This document shows, piece by piece, positions 17,597-26,327 of a DNA stretch of 64,000 nucleotides (the first letter of the stretch is position 1; every line of letters begins with the position of its first letter). The notes under the pieces are model-generated. The model searched no databases. It saw only the letters and a program-made list of their open reading frames with translations, and had not been told where the DNA came from. The stretch comes from Synechococcales cyanobacterium CNB (GTDB lineage Bacteria > Planctomycetota > Phycisphaerae > Phycisphaerales > UBA1924). Where the stretch lies: assembly GCA_030263455.1 (NCBI GenBank), contig SZOZ01000012.1:88885-152884 (forward strand), written 5' to 3'. The position numbers and the translations under genes were made by a program.

Positions 17597-18691
17597 TCAG
17601 AGGGCCGCGAGCCGTTCGGCCGTTCGCTGCTCGAGGAGAGCGGCGAACAGCGGTGTCAGGTCCCCGGCGAGGACATTCTGGAGATTGAACTTCTCGTCCA
17701 GCCGCTGGTCGGCGACAATGTTGTCCTGGTATCGGTAAACTCGGATCTTCTCGGAACGCTCGCCCGCCCCGATCTGCCCGCGACGCTCGGCGGAACGCTC
17801 TGCCTCCACGCGCCGACGTTCGATCTCGTGGACACGCGCCGCGAGCAGTCTCCGGGCACGCTCGCGGTTTTGGTGCTGGCTCTTGGACTCCTGCATCCGA
17901 ACTTCGACGCCCGTCGGCACGTGGACAAGATGCACGGCGGTCGCCACCTTGTTCACGTTCTGCCCGCCGGGGCCTTGCGCGGTCGTGACATGCTCCTGCA
18001 CGTCCCGCGCCCAGTCGATCTTCACCACCACCTCCTCAGGCTCGGGAAGGACAGCGACGGTCGCGGTCGAAGTGTGGATGCGGCCCTGGCTCTCGGTCGC
18101 GGGCACACGCTTGACCGAGTGCACGCCCGCCTCGAACGAGAGTTCAGACCACACACCCTCGCCGCGGATGTTGACCACGGCGGATCGCACCCCCCCCACC
18201 GACGGGTCAGCAACGACATCGAGCTGCTCGAAGGCCCATCCCCGACGCTGGGCGTACTTCTCGTAGATGGCGAGCAGGTCGCGCGCCCAGAGGCCGGCCT
18301 CGTCGCCGCCCGTGCCCGCGCGGACTTCGAGCATGACGGACCCGACCCGGCGATCCTCCGCCCCGACAAGCAGCGTCTTCACGCGGACGGCGAGTTCCCC
18401 CGCCTCCGCCTCGACGAGCGGCAGTTCCTCTTTGGCCAACGCTGCCAGTTCGGCATCATCGGCTTCGATCGCTCGACGCAGGTCCGCGGCCTCGGAGCGG
18501 AGCGTTCTCCAACGCCGATACGCCTCGACCGCTGGCGCGAGCGCAGCCCGCCGGATCGAGAGGTCGCGCGCCGCACGATGGTCCGCGGCGATGCTCGGAT
18601 CAGCCAAGCCACGCTCGATCCCCTCGAGCTCGGCATCCATCGCGTTCAGCCGCGCGACCAGGGCATCGGGAAGGGCGTCGGTTCCGGGCAT
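17597..18691 (-). CDS. prfA: Peptide chain release factor 1
   Basis: 364 residues. It terminates translation at UAA and UAG. The tripeptide anticodon-like motif is PAT (197-199), which marks RF1 rather than RF2, whose motif is SPF. The GGQ catalytic motif is at 242-244, within QGPGGQNVN. The acidic GTGGDEAGLW segment near 126-136 is conserved. Start choice is ambiguous. The ATG at 18691 lies 7 bases after TATCGT, fitting a leaderless transcript. A GTG at 18700 lies 5 bases after GGAGG and would add three residues. Both give a normal-length protein. Confidence 0.95.
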   Translation of the reverse strand: MPGTDALPDALVARLNAMDAELEGIERGLADPSIAADHRAARDLSIRRAALAPAVEAYRRWRTLRSEAADLRRAIEADDAELAALAKEELPLVEAEAGELAVRVKTLLVGAEDRRVGSVMLEVRAGTGGDEAGLWARDLLAIYEKYAQRRGWAFEQLDVVADPSVGGVRSAVVNIRGEGVWSELSFEAGVHSVKRVPATESQGRIHTSTATVAVLPEPEEVVVKIDWARDVQEHVTTAQGPGGQNVNKVATAVHLVHVPTGVEVRMQESKSQHQNRERARRLLAARVHEIERRRVEAERSAERRGQIGAGERSEKIRVYRYQDNIVADQRLDEKFNLQNVLAGDLTPLFAALLEQRTAERLAAL

Positions 18692-18698
18692 CGCGCCC

Positions 18699-18704
18699 AC
18701 GATA
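18699..18704 (-). promoter_or_regulatory. -10-like TATCGT before prfA
   Basis: On the minus strand TATCGT ends 7 bases before the ATG at 18691. It overlaps the alternative GTG start at 18700, so use of this box as a promoter would force the ATG start. Confidence 0.35.
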
Positions 18705-18798
18705 GCCTCCGAGGCGGCGGATCGTTGACCGGTGAAACGGCGGGGCGCGGATCCGCAATAATCCAGCGACCGGGCAACGCAGCCCGGACGCGAAAGGG

Positions 18799-19791
18799 GT
18801 GGACGTGACCGATGCCATCGTGATGCGGGGCGTGAACAAGTCGTTCGGCCCGAAGCAGGCCGTGATCGACATGAACCTGACCGTGCCCCGCGGCGCCCTC
18901 TACGGGTTCATCGGGCCGAACGGAGCGGGAAAGACCACGACCATCCGCATGGTCATGGCCATCCTCTTCCCCGATTCGGGCCAGTTGTCCGTGCTCGGAC
19001 GCCCATCGGCGGTCGAGAGCAAGGACCGCATCGGCTATCTCCCCGAGGAACGCGGCGTCTACAAGAAGATGAAGGTCGGGGCGTTTCTCCGGCACATGGG
19101 GCGACTCAAGGGCGTGCCTGGGCGCGGGCTTGATGCCAAGGTCCGGGCATGGCTGGAGCGGATGGACCTCGCCGATTGCGTGCGCAAGAAATGCGAGGAA
19201 CTCTCCAAGGGCATGCAGCAGAAGGTGCAGTTCATCTCGGCGGTCTTGCACGAGCCGGAACTGCTGATCCTCGACGAGCCGTTCAGCGGGCTGGACCCGG
19301 TGAACACTCGATTGCTGCGCGACCTGATCCGCGAGCAGCACGCCGCCGGGCGAACGGTGATCTTCTCAACGCACGTCATGCCTCAGGCGGAACAGATCTG
19401 CGAGCACATCGTGATGATCAACAAGGGGCGGAAAGTGTTGGACGCGAGCCTGCCCGAGATCAAGGCCAGGTTTGACCCCCACACGGTGCTCGTGGAGCCG
19501 CTGAACGGTTCGGCCGAGAGCCTGCTGGCAGGCGTGCCGGGGGTGCGAACGGTAACGCGGGTGGACGGCGCACTGGAGGTCTCGCTGGAATACGGGCACG
19601 ACCCCCACACTGCGATCCGGGCGATCGTCGAGGCCGCGCCGGTGTCGCGCGTGGAGTTGCGGCGGCCGACGCTGGAGGACGTGTTCATCGAGATCGTGCA
19701 GGGATCGGCCGGCGATGGCGACGAGGCTTCGCTGCGGGCGGAGTTGCGGGGCGAGGTGGAAGCCGTCGCCGCCCTGGAGGGGAACCGATGA
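18799..19791 (+). CDS. ABC transporter ATP-binding protein (ABC-2 / NatA type)
   Basis: 330-residue nucleotide-binding subunit of an exporter. Walker A GPNGAGKTT is at 39-47, the signature is LSKGMQQKVQ, Walker B is LLILDEPF, and the switch His lies in STHVM. The C-terminal 80 residues match the extension (DUF4162-like) seen in NatA-type subunits. The start is the GTG at 18799 or the GTG six bases later; GAAAGGGG precedes both. The stop codon overlaps the start of the permease gene (ATGA at 19788), so the two are translationally coupled. The substrate is unknown; NatAB-type systems export sodium ions or antibiotics. Confidence 0.9.
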   Translation: MDVTDAIVMRGVNKSFGPKQAVIDMNLTVPRGALYGFIGPNGAGKTTTIRMVMAILFPDSGQLSVLGRPSAVESKDRIGYLPEERGVYKKMKVGAFLRHMGRLKGVPGRGLDAKVRAWLERMDLADCVRKKCEELSKGMQQKVQFISAVLHEPELLILDEPFSGLDPVNTRLLRDLIREQHAAGRTVIFSTHVMPQAEQICEHIVMINKGRKVLDASLPEIKARFDPHTVLVEPLNGSAESLLAGVPGVRTVTRVDGALEVSLEYGHDPHTAIRAIVEAAPVSRVELRRPTLEDVFIEIVQGSAGDGDEASLRAELRGEVEAVAALEGNR

Positions 19792-21179
19792 ATCGTGTGC
19801 TCGCGGTGGCGTGGCGGGAGTTCGTCTCGACTGCGCTGACGAAGGGATTCATCATCGGGGCGGTCGTGGTGCCGTTGGCGTTCATCGCGATGATCCCCGT
19901 CATCGTGATGCTGACGATGGCGGCCAAGGGACCGAAGGTGGAGGGTGAGGTCGCGATTCTGGACCGGTCGGGCGTGCTCATGGAGGCCGTGGAACGGGAA
20001 CTCTCCGCCGAGGCGATCTCGCAGCGAAGGAACCGAACCGCGAAGGCCGCGGCGGAGCAGATGGAGCAACTCAGCCCGCTCGGTCCGGGTGCGTCTCCGG
20101 CCGGCTCGACGGAAGCCGCCCTGGCGGCCGCGCTCGGCGAGGCTCCGGTGTTCCAGGTCGTGGCGCTCGCGCCGGATGCCGACATCGAAGCGGAGAAGGG
20201 CCGGCTCAGCCCCACGACCGGCGACGATCGCCATTTGGCCGTCGCCGTCATCGCGGAGGACGCCATCGTCCGATCCCCCGATGCCGAGGCCTTCGGCGGG
20301 TACGAGTTGTTCGTCCGGCCCAAACTCGACGATCGGGTCATCGGCGACATCCGCGCCGGCATGACCGCGGCGATCCTGCGCGAGCGATACCGCGCGAACG
20401 GATACTCCCCGGAGGAGATTCAACGCCTCACGAGCATCGCCGCGTCGGAGACCAGAGAGATTACGGCCACGGGCGAACGCTCCTCGACCGAGGGGCTGAC
20501 CGCCATGCTGCCCTTCGGCTTCATTCTGCTGCTGATGATCTCGGCGATGGTCGGCGGGCAGTACCTGCTGACGACGACCGTAGAGGAGAAGTCCAGCCGC
20601 GTCGTCGAGGTGCTGCTCAGCGCGGTCTCGCCCATGCAACTCATGACCGGAAAGATCCTCGGGCAGATGGGCGTCGGCTTCGTGCTGCTGTTCGTGTACA
20701 CGGGCCTGGGCACGGGGGCGTTGGCGGCGTTCGGGCTGATGGACCTGATCGGGCCTGTCAAACTGTTCTACCTGTTCGTCTTCTTCGTGCTGGCGTACCT
20801 GATGCTGGCCTCGTTCATGGCCGCGGTCGGGAGCGCTGTGAACGAGATGCGCGAGGCGCAGTCGCTGATGGGGCCGGTGATGATCGTCGTGATGCTGCCC
20901 TACATCCTGTGGCTGCCCATCACGCGCGATCCGAACTCGACGCTCTCGGTCGTGCTGAGCCTCGTCCCCCCGATGAGTCCGTTCGCCATGGTCATGCGCC
21001 TGACAAGCACGCAGGCGGACGCCATCCCGACGTGGCAGGTTCTGCTGTCGATAGGCGTGAGCGCCGCCGGGGCGTACCTCTCGGTGTGGACCGCGGCCAA
21101 AGTCTTCCGCGTCGGCCTGCTCATGTTCGGCAAGCCGCCCAACTTCAGAACGCTCATCCGGTGGGTGCGGATGGCGTGA
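19788..21179 (+). CDS. ABC-2 type transporter permease (NatB type)
   Basis: 463 residues. The first membrane segment is near residues 20-45, followed by a large extracytoplasmic domain (about 50-230) and then five membrane segments in the C-terminal half (about 240-260, 295-320, 325-355, 360-385 and 415-440). The cytoplasmic EEKSSRVVEVLLS motif is characteristic of NatB/YhaP-like permeases. It is coupled to the ATPase gene by a four-base ATGA overlap. Together they form a two-gene export system. Confidence 0.88.
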   Translation: MNRVLAVAWREFVSTALTKGFIIGAVVVPLAFIAMIPVIVMLTMAAKGPKVEGEVAILDRSGVLMEAVERELSAEAISQRRNRTAKAAAEQMEQLSPLGPGASPAGSTEAALAAALGEAPVFQVVALAPDADIEAEKGRLSPTTGDDRHLAVAVIAEDAIVRSPDAEAFGGYELFVRPKLDDRVIGDIRAGMTAAILRERYRANGYSPEEIQRLTSIAASETREITATGERSSTEGLTAMLPFGFILLLMISAMVGGQYLLTTTVEEKSSRVVEVLLSAVSPMQLMTGKILGQMGVGFVLLFVYTGLGTGALAAFGLMDLIGPVKLFYLFVFFVLAYLMLASFMAAVGSAVNEMREAQSLMGPVMIVVMLPYILWLPITRDPNSTLSVVLSLVPPMSPFAMVMRLTSTQADAIPTWQVLLSIGVSAAGAYLSVWTAAKVFRVGLLMFGKPPNFRTLIRWVRMA

Positions 21180-21281
21180 GGGGAGGCCGAAGGCCGGAGG
21201 AGAAAGGCCCGAGACGCTTCCAAGCGGAGCAACAGGTTGTTCCGGATGTCCACTCTCAACTGCCCAATGTCCACTGTCGCC

Positions 21282-22058
21282 ATGCTCTCCCGCCACGACC
21301 TCTACGAACTCTGCGTCCAGTCGCCGCGCCACGCGGTGCCGCTGCTGCGCGTGGTGCATGGGGGCGAGCCGCGGGTGCTGGGCGAGGACTTCGCCGGCAC
21401 GGCCGCGCTCTCGCACCTGTGGGTCGAGTGGGTCGAGGGCGGGCGCGCGATCGCCGTGGACCTCGACCCTGAGACGCTGCGCGTGCGGCCGGACGATCCG
21501 CGGGTGCTGAAACTCGTCGGCGACGTGCGCACGGCGACTCGCCCGGCCGAGCACGACGCCGACGTCATCTTCGTCGGCAACTTCTCGATCGGAGAACTGC
21601 ACACGCGCGACGAACTGCTGGAGTACCTGCAGCACGCCCGCTCACGCCTGCGGCCCGGCGGAGTATTCGTCTGCGACACCTACGGCGGTGAGACGGCCTT
21701 CCTCGTCGGCAGCGTGGAACGCGACCACTGGACCGAGGACGGCCGGCGCGTACGCTACACCTGGGAGCAGCGCGAGGCCGACCCCCTGACCGGGATGGTC
21801 GTCAACGCCCTGCACTTCCGCGTGGACCGGGGCGGCGAGGTCGAGCAGACCATGCACGACGCCTTCATCTACCGGTGGCGGCTGTGGAGCGTCCCCGAAC
21901 TTCGCGACGCGATGCGCGAGGCGGGCTTTGCGAGCACCGAGGTCCACGACCACGTCCCCGACGCCGTGGACGACGACGGCAACGTCTACGCGACGCCCAT
22001 CCGGAGCGGCGACGAGGTGGACGCGAGTTTCATCGTGCTGGTCGTGGGACGAACGTAA
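21282..22058 (+). CDS. Class I SAM-dependent methyltransferase
   Basis: 258 residues. The fold motifs are visible: motif I is the EDFAGTAAL segment, the acidic residue ending strand 2 is in AIAVDLD, a motif DVIFVGNFSIGEL follows, and GGVFVCDTYGGE marks strand 5. The substrate cannot be predicted. Several in-frame ATGs lie upstream (21246, 21267); I chose 21282 because the protein then begins directly with the helix RHDLYELC, and none of the candidates has a clear ribosome-binding site. The upstream 36 bases hold a short direct repeat (ATGTCCACT...ATGTCCACT). Confidence 0.82.
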   Translation: MLSRHDLYELCVQSPRHAVPLLRVVHGGEPRVLGEDFAGTAALSHLWVEWVEGGRAIAVDLDPETLRVRPDDPRVLKLVGDVRTATRPAEHDADVIFVGNFSIGELHTRDELLEYLQHARSRLRPGGVFVCDTYGGETAFLVGSVERDHWTEDGRRVRYTWEQREADPLTGMVVNALHFRVDRGGEVEQTMHDAFIYRWRLWSVPELRDAMREAGFASTEVHDHVPDAVDDDGNVYATPIRSGDEVDASFIVLVVGRT

Positions 22059-22060
22059 CA

Positions 22061-22132
22061 GAGCACGACGCGCAAGCGAGTGCCCACTCCCGTACTACTC
22101 CGGGCGCCGGCACTCGCTTGCGCTTCGTGCTC
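22061..22132. repeat. 24-bp near-perfect inverted repeat (large hairpin)
   Basis: The left arm at 22061-22084 and right arm at 22109-22132 pair with one mismatch in 24 bases around a 24-base loop. The arm contains GCACGANGCGCAAGCGAGTG. It lies 2 bases after the methyltransferase stop and before the rnpB terminator. It could end the methyltransferase mRNA, or be a REP-like element, since the arm looks like a mobile repeat unit. There is no T-tract right after the stem. Confidence 0.7.
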
Positions 22133-22166
22133 CGTCGCGCTTCGCGCTCCGTTCCGGCGCTGCGAC

Positions 22167-22203
22167 AAAAAGGCCGCGGGCCTCCGCTCTCGCAGAGGCC
22201 CGC
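22167..22203 (-). terminator. Rho-independent terminator of rnpB
   Basis: Read on the minus strand, GCGGGCCTC and GAGGCCCGC form a perfect 9-bp stem with a 10-base loop, followed after GGCC by TTTTT. It begins 12 bases after the 3' end of the RNase P RNA. Confidence 0.75.
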
Positions 22204-22214
22204 GCCAACCGGTC

Positions 22215-22658
22215 CGGCGTGGCTGGTAAGCCGAGTTCTGTGCCCGTCGGCGGTTCGCGCGTGCCTTGACGGGGGCTTGTGCGCGCCTGCCGCGGGCCGC
22301 GGCCATTTCTCTTGCCGCGCCGTTGCCGACGCGGTCCGGGCCAGATGGCCCGAGCGCCCGACCCGTCCCCTGCCGCCCGAGCCGGGCGTCCCCTCGCGGG
22401 GCGGGAACTGCTTGGGCTTGCACGCGGTGGGGTTTGCCGTGCCCCGGGCGTCGCCGTCCGGGCGGTGCGCTCTTACCGCACCGTTTCACCCTTGCCTGTG
22501 CCGGATCAAAACCCGGCCATCGGCGGTCTGTTCTCTGTGGCACTGTCCCTCGCCCCGGACCGTGGGGCGGGTGGGTGTTGCCCACCACCGTGCTCTGCAG
22601 TGCTCGGACTTTCCTCGGACGCGCCTCCCGGCGGGTCCGCGGCCGCGTTGCCACGCTT
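22215..22658 (-). ncRNA. rnpB: RNase P RNA
   Basis: The catalytic RNA of RNase P, which removes 5' leaders from pre-tRNAs. On the minus strand the hallmark blocks occur in order: GAGGAAAGTCCGAGCAC near the 5' end, then GGGCGAGGGACAGTGCCACAGAGAACAGACCGCC (quoted in parts, positions about 22520-22570), then AAGGGTGAAACGGTGCGGTAAGAGCGCACCG (about 22460-22500), and ACAGAACTCGGCTTACCAGCC at the 3' end. P1 can pair GCGTGGC near the 5' end with GCCACGC at the 3' end. The length of about 444 bases fits the bacterial A-type RNA. The ends are estimated from P1 pairing and the TACAAT box, so allow a few bases of error. Confidence 0.95.
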
Positions 22659-22664
22659 GCAAGG

Positions 22665-22670
22665 ATTGTA
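22665..22670 (-). promoter_or_regulatory. -10 element of rnpB (TACAAT)
   Basis: TACAAT on the minus strand ends 6 bases before the predicted 5' end of rnpB at 22658. No good -35 hexamer is seen 16-18 bases upstream. Confidence 0.5.
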
Positions 22671-22712
22671 CGCCGCACGGTTCGCCGCCGCGTCCGGTAC
22701 GATGCACGCGCC

Positions 22713-23738
22713 ATGGGCGAACCTGCACGGGTGGTGGCGTGGCTCGAGGAGCACCAGGCGTCGCTGGTGGGCCGCGTTGTCGAAGCGGCGGGGTTGCGGC
22801 TGGTCGGGGCCGGGTCGCCGGGGCGCGGGCGTGCCGGGGCCGCCGCGGCCGCGCTGGGCGTCGGCGCGCTCGACGACCTGCGGGCCGCGCTCGCGGAAGC
22901 CGACTGCGACCTCGTCCTGCTGGCGTCGCCCGGTGAGTTCGGGGCCTCGTCCGCGGACCTCGCCCCACTCGTCGCAGCCCGCTCGCGCGGCGTGCGCATC
23001 GCCTCGCTCGAACCCATCCCTGCGACGGCCATCGAACTGGCGGGGGGAGGCTGGACCGGCGGCAACCCGAGGCCGATCGACGCCGTTCGGTTCTGCCCGC
23101 TGGCCCGCTCGTCGCGTTCCTTCCGCGACGCGGCGGAAGTGCTCCAGATGTTCGGCCCCGTGCGCACGCTCGCGGTCGAAACCTGCTGCACGCCGGCGGA
23201 GGGGTCGCTCGGCGCGCGCCTCTTCGCGGCCATGGAACTGGTGCACTGGCTGATGGGCGAGCCGGAGACGATCGACGCTGCCTTCGCCGGCCCGGCGCAG
23301 GGGCCGGGGGTACATGCCCTCCCTGGCGAGACCCTCCGTGACCTGCACGGCGACCTGACGGCCAACCTCCGCTACGCCGACGGGCGGGCGGCGTGCGTCC
23401 TCGCCAGCGACCAGAGCGGGCGATGGTCGCGCACCGCGACACTGCTGGGACCGAACGGGCGGCTGCGCGTCTTCGAGGACGGGTTCGAGTGGGTCAGCCG
23501 AGCGGGTGAGAAGGTCGATCAGGCGCGGCGAACCAAGAAACGCGGCTCTGAGCCGACCCCGCACGCGGTGGAGGCGATCGCGGAAAGCCTATCGAGGCTG
23601 ATCGACCCGTCGGCTGGCGACGATGCGCCGCTCGACCACGAGTCGCTCCTGTGCATGAGCCAGGCCGCGCTGCTGAGCGCGCGCACGGCCAACGGCGAAA
23701 GCCCGGCGACCATCCGGCGAATGGTGTCGGTGCAGTAG
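22713..23738 (+). CDS. Oxidoreductase-like protein (possible Gfo/Idh/MocA relative)
   Basis: 341 residues. The N-terminal 115 residues alternate strands and helices like a Rossmann half of Gfo/Idh/MocA proteins (ADCDLVLLASPGEF, then a strand ending in SLEPIPAT), but the glycine-rich dinucleotide motif is missing and no EKP motif is present. The middle has ELVHWLMGEPETIDAAF, typical of the second half of that family. The protein is therefore either a divergent member or a catalytically inactive relative. The start is the ATG at 22713, 9 bases after TACGAT. Its stop lies 2 bases from the stop of gpmI, in convergent orientation. The substrate is unknown. Confidence 0.65.
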   Translation: MGEPARVVAWLEEHQASLVGRVVEAAGLRLVGAGSPGRGRAGAAAAALGVGALDDLRAALAEADCDLVLLASPGEFGASSADLAPLVAARSRGVRIASLEPIPATAIELAGGGWTGGNPRPIDAVRFCPLARSSRSFRDAAEVLQMFGPVRTLAVETCCTPAEGSLGARLFAAMELVHWLMGEPETIDAAFAGPAQGPGVHALPGETLRDLHGDLTANLRYADGRAACVLASDQSGRWSRTATLLGPNGRLRVFEDGFEWVSRAGEKVDQARRTKKRGSEPTPHAVEAIAESLSRLIDPSAGDDAPLDHESLLCMSQAALLSARTANGESPATIRRMVSVQ

Positions 23739-23740
23739 AG

Positions 23741-25432
23741 TCAGACGAGGAGCGAACGGCCGGTCATCTCCGGCGGCTGCGCGAGACCCATCATGTCGAG
23801 CACAGTCGGCACGACGTCCGCGAGTCGTCCACGCTTCGCCCGTGCGGCCTCATCGAACCAGCCGGCGGGATCGGCGTCGCCGCGAAGCACGCGGGAACGG
23901 AACGACTCCCCCGCCACGATGAGCGGCACGTCGTAGGTCGTGTGCGCGGTGTGGGGCGAGTCCGCGTCCGGATCCCACATCTGCTCAGCGTTGCCGTGAT
24001 CGGCCGTCACGATGAGCGAGCCGCCGCGGGCCAGCGCAGCCTCGACGATCGCGCCCACGCACTCGTCCACAACCTCGCACGCCCTTACCGCCGCTCCGAG
24101 GTTGCCCGTGTGACCCACCATGTCCCCGTTGGCGAAGTTGACGACGATGAACGGCTCGCAGTCGATCGCGGCAAGGCGACGCAACACGGCGTCACGTACG
24201 CCGAAGGCAGACATCTCGGGACGCTGGTCGTATGTCTTCACGTCGGTCGGGCTTTGGATGATCTCGCGGCGTTCGCCCGGGAACGGCTCGTCGCGATAAT
24301 CGTTGAAGAAGAATGTGACGTGCGGGTACTTCTCCGTCTCCGCGCAGCGGAACTGCGGCATGCCGAGCGAAGCCAGATACTCGCCCGCGACGTTCACCAT
24401 GCGAGGCGGCTTGGGGAAGGCGACCTTCGCGTGCCGAGCGAGCGCCTCGGAATAGGCGGTCATCATCACGAAGTCAGTGTCGAGGCGCGGGCCGCGAGCG
24501 AAACCTCGAACGCCGGTGTCAGGCGAGGGCTTGACGGCGCGCCATTCGTCCTCTGGGAGAACGAACGCACTGACGAGCTCGCGCGGGCGGTCGCCGCGGT
24601 AGTTGTAGAAGATCACGGCGTCGTCAGCGGTGATGCGAGAGCCGCACAGAGTCTCGGGCGACTCCCCCACCATCGTCGGAGGGACGAACTCGTCGCCGAG
24701 TTGCTTGGGAGCTTCGGGACCGTCGTAGGCGGCACGGACGGCCTCGGCGGCGGAGCGCGCGGTGCGGACTCCCTGCGCCGCGGCGTTCCTGCCCGTCAGA
24801 CACGCCCAAGCCCGGTGCACGCGCTCCCAGCGGTGGTCGCGGTCCATCGCCCAGAATCGGCCGATGACCGAGGCGATCCTGCCGACACCGTGCCGCCGGA
24901 GGCTCTCCTCGACGCGCGCGACGAACGCCGCGCCCGTGTACGGCCCCGTGTCGCGTCCATCCGTAAAGAGATGCACGAAGACCCGGTCGTGGCCGAGCCT
25001 GGCACAGATCGCTAGCAGGGCGTCGAGGTGTTCGAGCAGGCCGTGCACGCCGGCATCGGAGCAGATGCCCATGAGATGAACGGCGCGCCCTCGCTGCTTC
25101 GCGCCGCGCACCGCCCCGGCGATCACGGCGTTGGTTTCCAGGCCGGCGCGGCAGGCCTTGGTGATCCGCACGGCCTCCTGGTCCACGATGCGCCCCGCGC
25201 CGATGTTCTGGTGCCCGACTTCGCTGTTGCCCATCGTGCCTTCGGGCAGACCGACGTCCTCGCCGCTGGTCTTGATAAGCGTGTTGGGCCACTGCGACAT
25301 CAGGCGGTCGGCGACAGGCGTTCGTGCCAGGTGAACGGCATTGAAGGGGCCGTGCGACGGGTTGGGGTTCGTGCCCCAGCCGTCGCGGATCACGAGAACG
25401 AGGGGGGTGTTGCGTGGAAGTCGGCTCTGCAT
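23741..25432 (-). CDS. gpmI: 2,3-bisphosphoglycerate-independent phosphoglycerate mutase
   Basis: 563 residues, slightly longer than the usual 510-550. It converts 3-phosphoglycerate to 2-phosphoglycerate in glycolysis with two metal ions. The alkaline-phosphatase-like active site is intact: DGWG (Asp17), catalytic Ser70 in GNSEVGH, the FTDGRD loop, RFWAMDRD, NYRGDRPREL, and the C-terminal metal site TADHGNAEQM with PHTAHTT. The start is the ATG at 25432, with TAGACT 5 bases upstream and no Shine-Dalgarno. An in-frame start further upstream would add a basic stretch with no similarity to the family. Confidence 0.95.
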   Translation of the reverse strand: MQSRLPRNTPLVLVIRDGWGTNPNPSHGPFNAVHLARTPVADRLMSQWPNTLIKTSGEDVGLPEGTMGNSEVGHQNIGAGRIVDQEAVRITKACRAGLETNAVIAGAVRGAKQRGRAVHLMGICSDAGVHGLLEHLDALLAICARLGHDRVFVHLFTDGRDTGPYTGAAFVARVEESLRRHGVGRIASVIGRFWAMDRDHRWERVHRAWACLTGRNAAAQGVRTARSAAEAVRAAYDGPEAPKQLGDEFVPPTMVGESPETLCGSRITADDAVIFYNYRGDRPRELVSAFVLPEDEWRAVKPSPDTGVRGFARGPRLDTDFVMMTAYSEALARHAKVAFPKPPRMVNVAGEYLASLGMPQFRCAETEKYPHVTFFFNDYRDEPFPGERREIIQSPTDVKTYDQRPEMSAFGVRDAVLRRLAAIDCEPFIVVNFANGDMVGHTGNLGAAVRACEVVDECVGAIVEAALARGGSLIVTADHGNAEQMWDPDADSPHTAHTTYDVPLIVAGESFRSRVLRGDADPAGWFDEAARAKRGRLADVVPTVLDMMGLAQPPEMTGRSLLV

Positions 25433-25437
25433 GCCGG

Positions 25438-25443
25438 AGTCTA
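25438..25443 (-). promoter_or_regulatory. -10-like TAGACT, leaderless arrangement before gpmI
   Basis: On the minus strand TAGACT ends 5 bases before the ATG at 25432; no ribosome-binding site is visible. Confidence 0.4.
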
Positions 25444-25503
25444 CGGATGCAGACCGCGCTCGTTCGGAACTGAACGAACGAAAACGGAACCCCTGCCCGT
25501 CGT

Positions 25504-26313
25504 TCACGGCTCCCAGTCGGGGTCGTCCTTGCGGGCAGCCGTGTCGGACCAGCGCCGGCGGTCGGTGAGTTCGCGCGGCTCGATGCGCTCCGCGTGCCCG
25601 TCGAAGAGCGCGGCAACGACGCGATTGTTGTAGCGTGCGTCGAGATGCCCGAACGTCTGCGGCTTCGCGGCGGATGAATAGATTGCGCCGAGTGGTGGCG
25701 GCTCAATGCGGTGGAAGCCGGGAACTACAGCGTCACCCGCACCCGGCCCTCTCGCGGAAGCGAACACGAGGAGACGCTCCGGACGCAAAGGTTGATCGCT
25801 TCGGCGAACGGGGTTCGTTGCGCGAAACACCTGCGGCGTGTCGGCGTAGTTGCCCCCGACGTGCTGGACGTTCAGGCCGAACGAGGGATAGACGCTCATG
25901 CGGTACGCCCACTCGAAGTGGCCGTTGTCCATCGCCTGGATTCTGGCGCGGTCGCGTGCGAACTCCGCCTCCTCGCCGACGATGGTCGTTCCGAGCATGG
26001 CATGATCGAACCACGGGGCGAGCCGGTAGACCCACCGCTGGGCGATGAGTGCGCCCCACTCGTTGCCGTATTCGTCTGTCACGCGGGCGTCGGTCGTGAT
26101 GGGGAGATAGCCGGGGATCAGTTCGCCGCGGTGGTCATTGGCGTAGAGCGTCCACGCGGCGGCGAGCGAGCGCGAGGCGACGGCGGAGCGGAGGGCGCGA
26201 GCCTCGTCCCGCGCGCGGGCGAGGCCGGGCAGCAGCAGCCCGAGCAGCACCGCCACCACGGCGATCACGATGAGCAGTTCGACGAGGGAGAACCCGCGCC
26301 GTCCGGCCGCCAC
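25504..26313 (-). CDS. Prepilin-like protein (type II secretion/pseudopilin-type)
   Basis: 269 residues. The N-terminus MAAGRRG-FSLVELLIVIAVVAVLLGL is a type III (prepilin) signal: a short basic leader, cleavage after Gly7, Phe at +1, Glu at +5 and a long hydrophobic helix. The C-terminal domain includes HLDARYNNRVVAALFDGH, similar to the H-X-DG signature of planctomycete pseudopilin-like proteins, with a longer gap between the His and DG than usual. Such proteins occur in many copies in planctomycetes, and their role is not established. It shares strand and close spacing (14 bases) with the dockerin-tailed gene upstream, so the two may be co-transcribed. Confidence 0.88.
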   Translation of the reverse strand: MAAGRRGFSLVELLIVIAVVAVLLGLLLPGLARARDEARALRSAVASRSLAAAWTLYANDHRGELIPGYLPITTDARVTDEYGNEWGALIAQRWVYRLAPWFDHAMLGTTIVGEEAEFARDRARIQAMDNGHFEWAYRMSVYPSFGLNVQHVGGNYADTPQVFRATNPVRRSDQPLRPERLLVFASARGPGAGDAVVPGFHRIEPPPLGAIYSSAAKPQTFGHLDARYNNRVVAALFDGHAERIEPRELTDRRRWSDTAARKDDPDWEP

Positions 26314-26327
26314 AGGACACCTCCGGC

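Noticed and set aside
19383..21635. 750-codon minus-strand frame opposite the ABC permease
   Set aside because: His/Arg/Gln-rich low-complexity translation with no domain; the plus-strand permease has proper membrane segments.
22266..22712. Upstream extension of the oxidoreductase-like gene, and other frames over 21986-23442
   Set aside because: The region is occupied by rnpB with all conserved RNA blocks; the oxidoreductase-like protein starts naturally at 22713.
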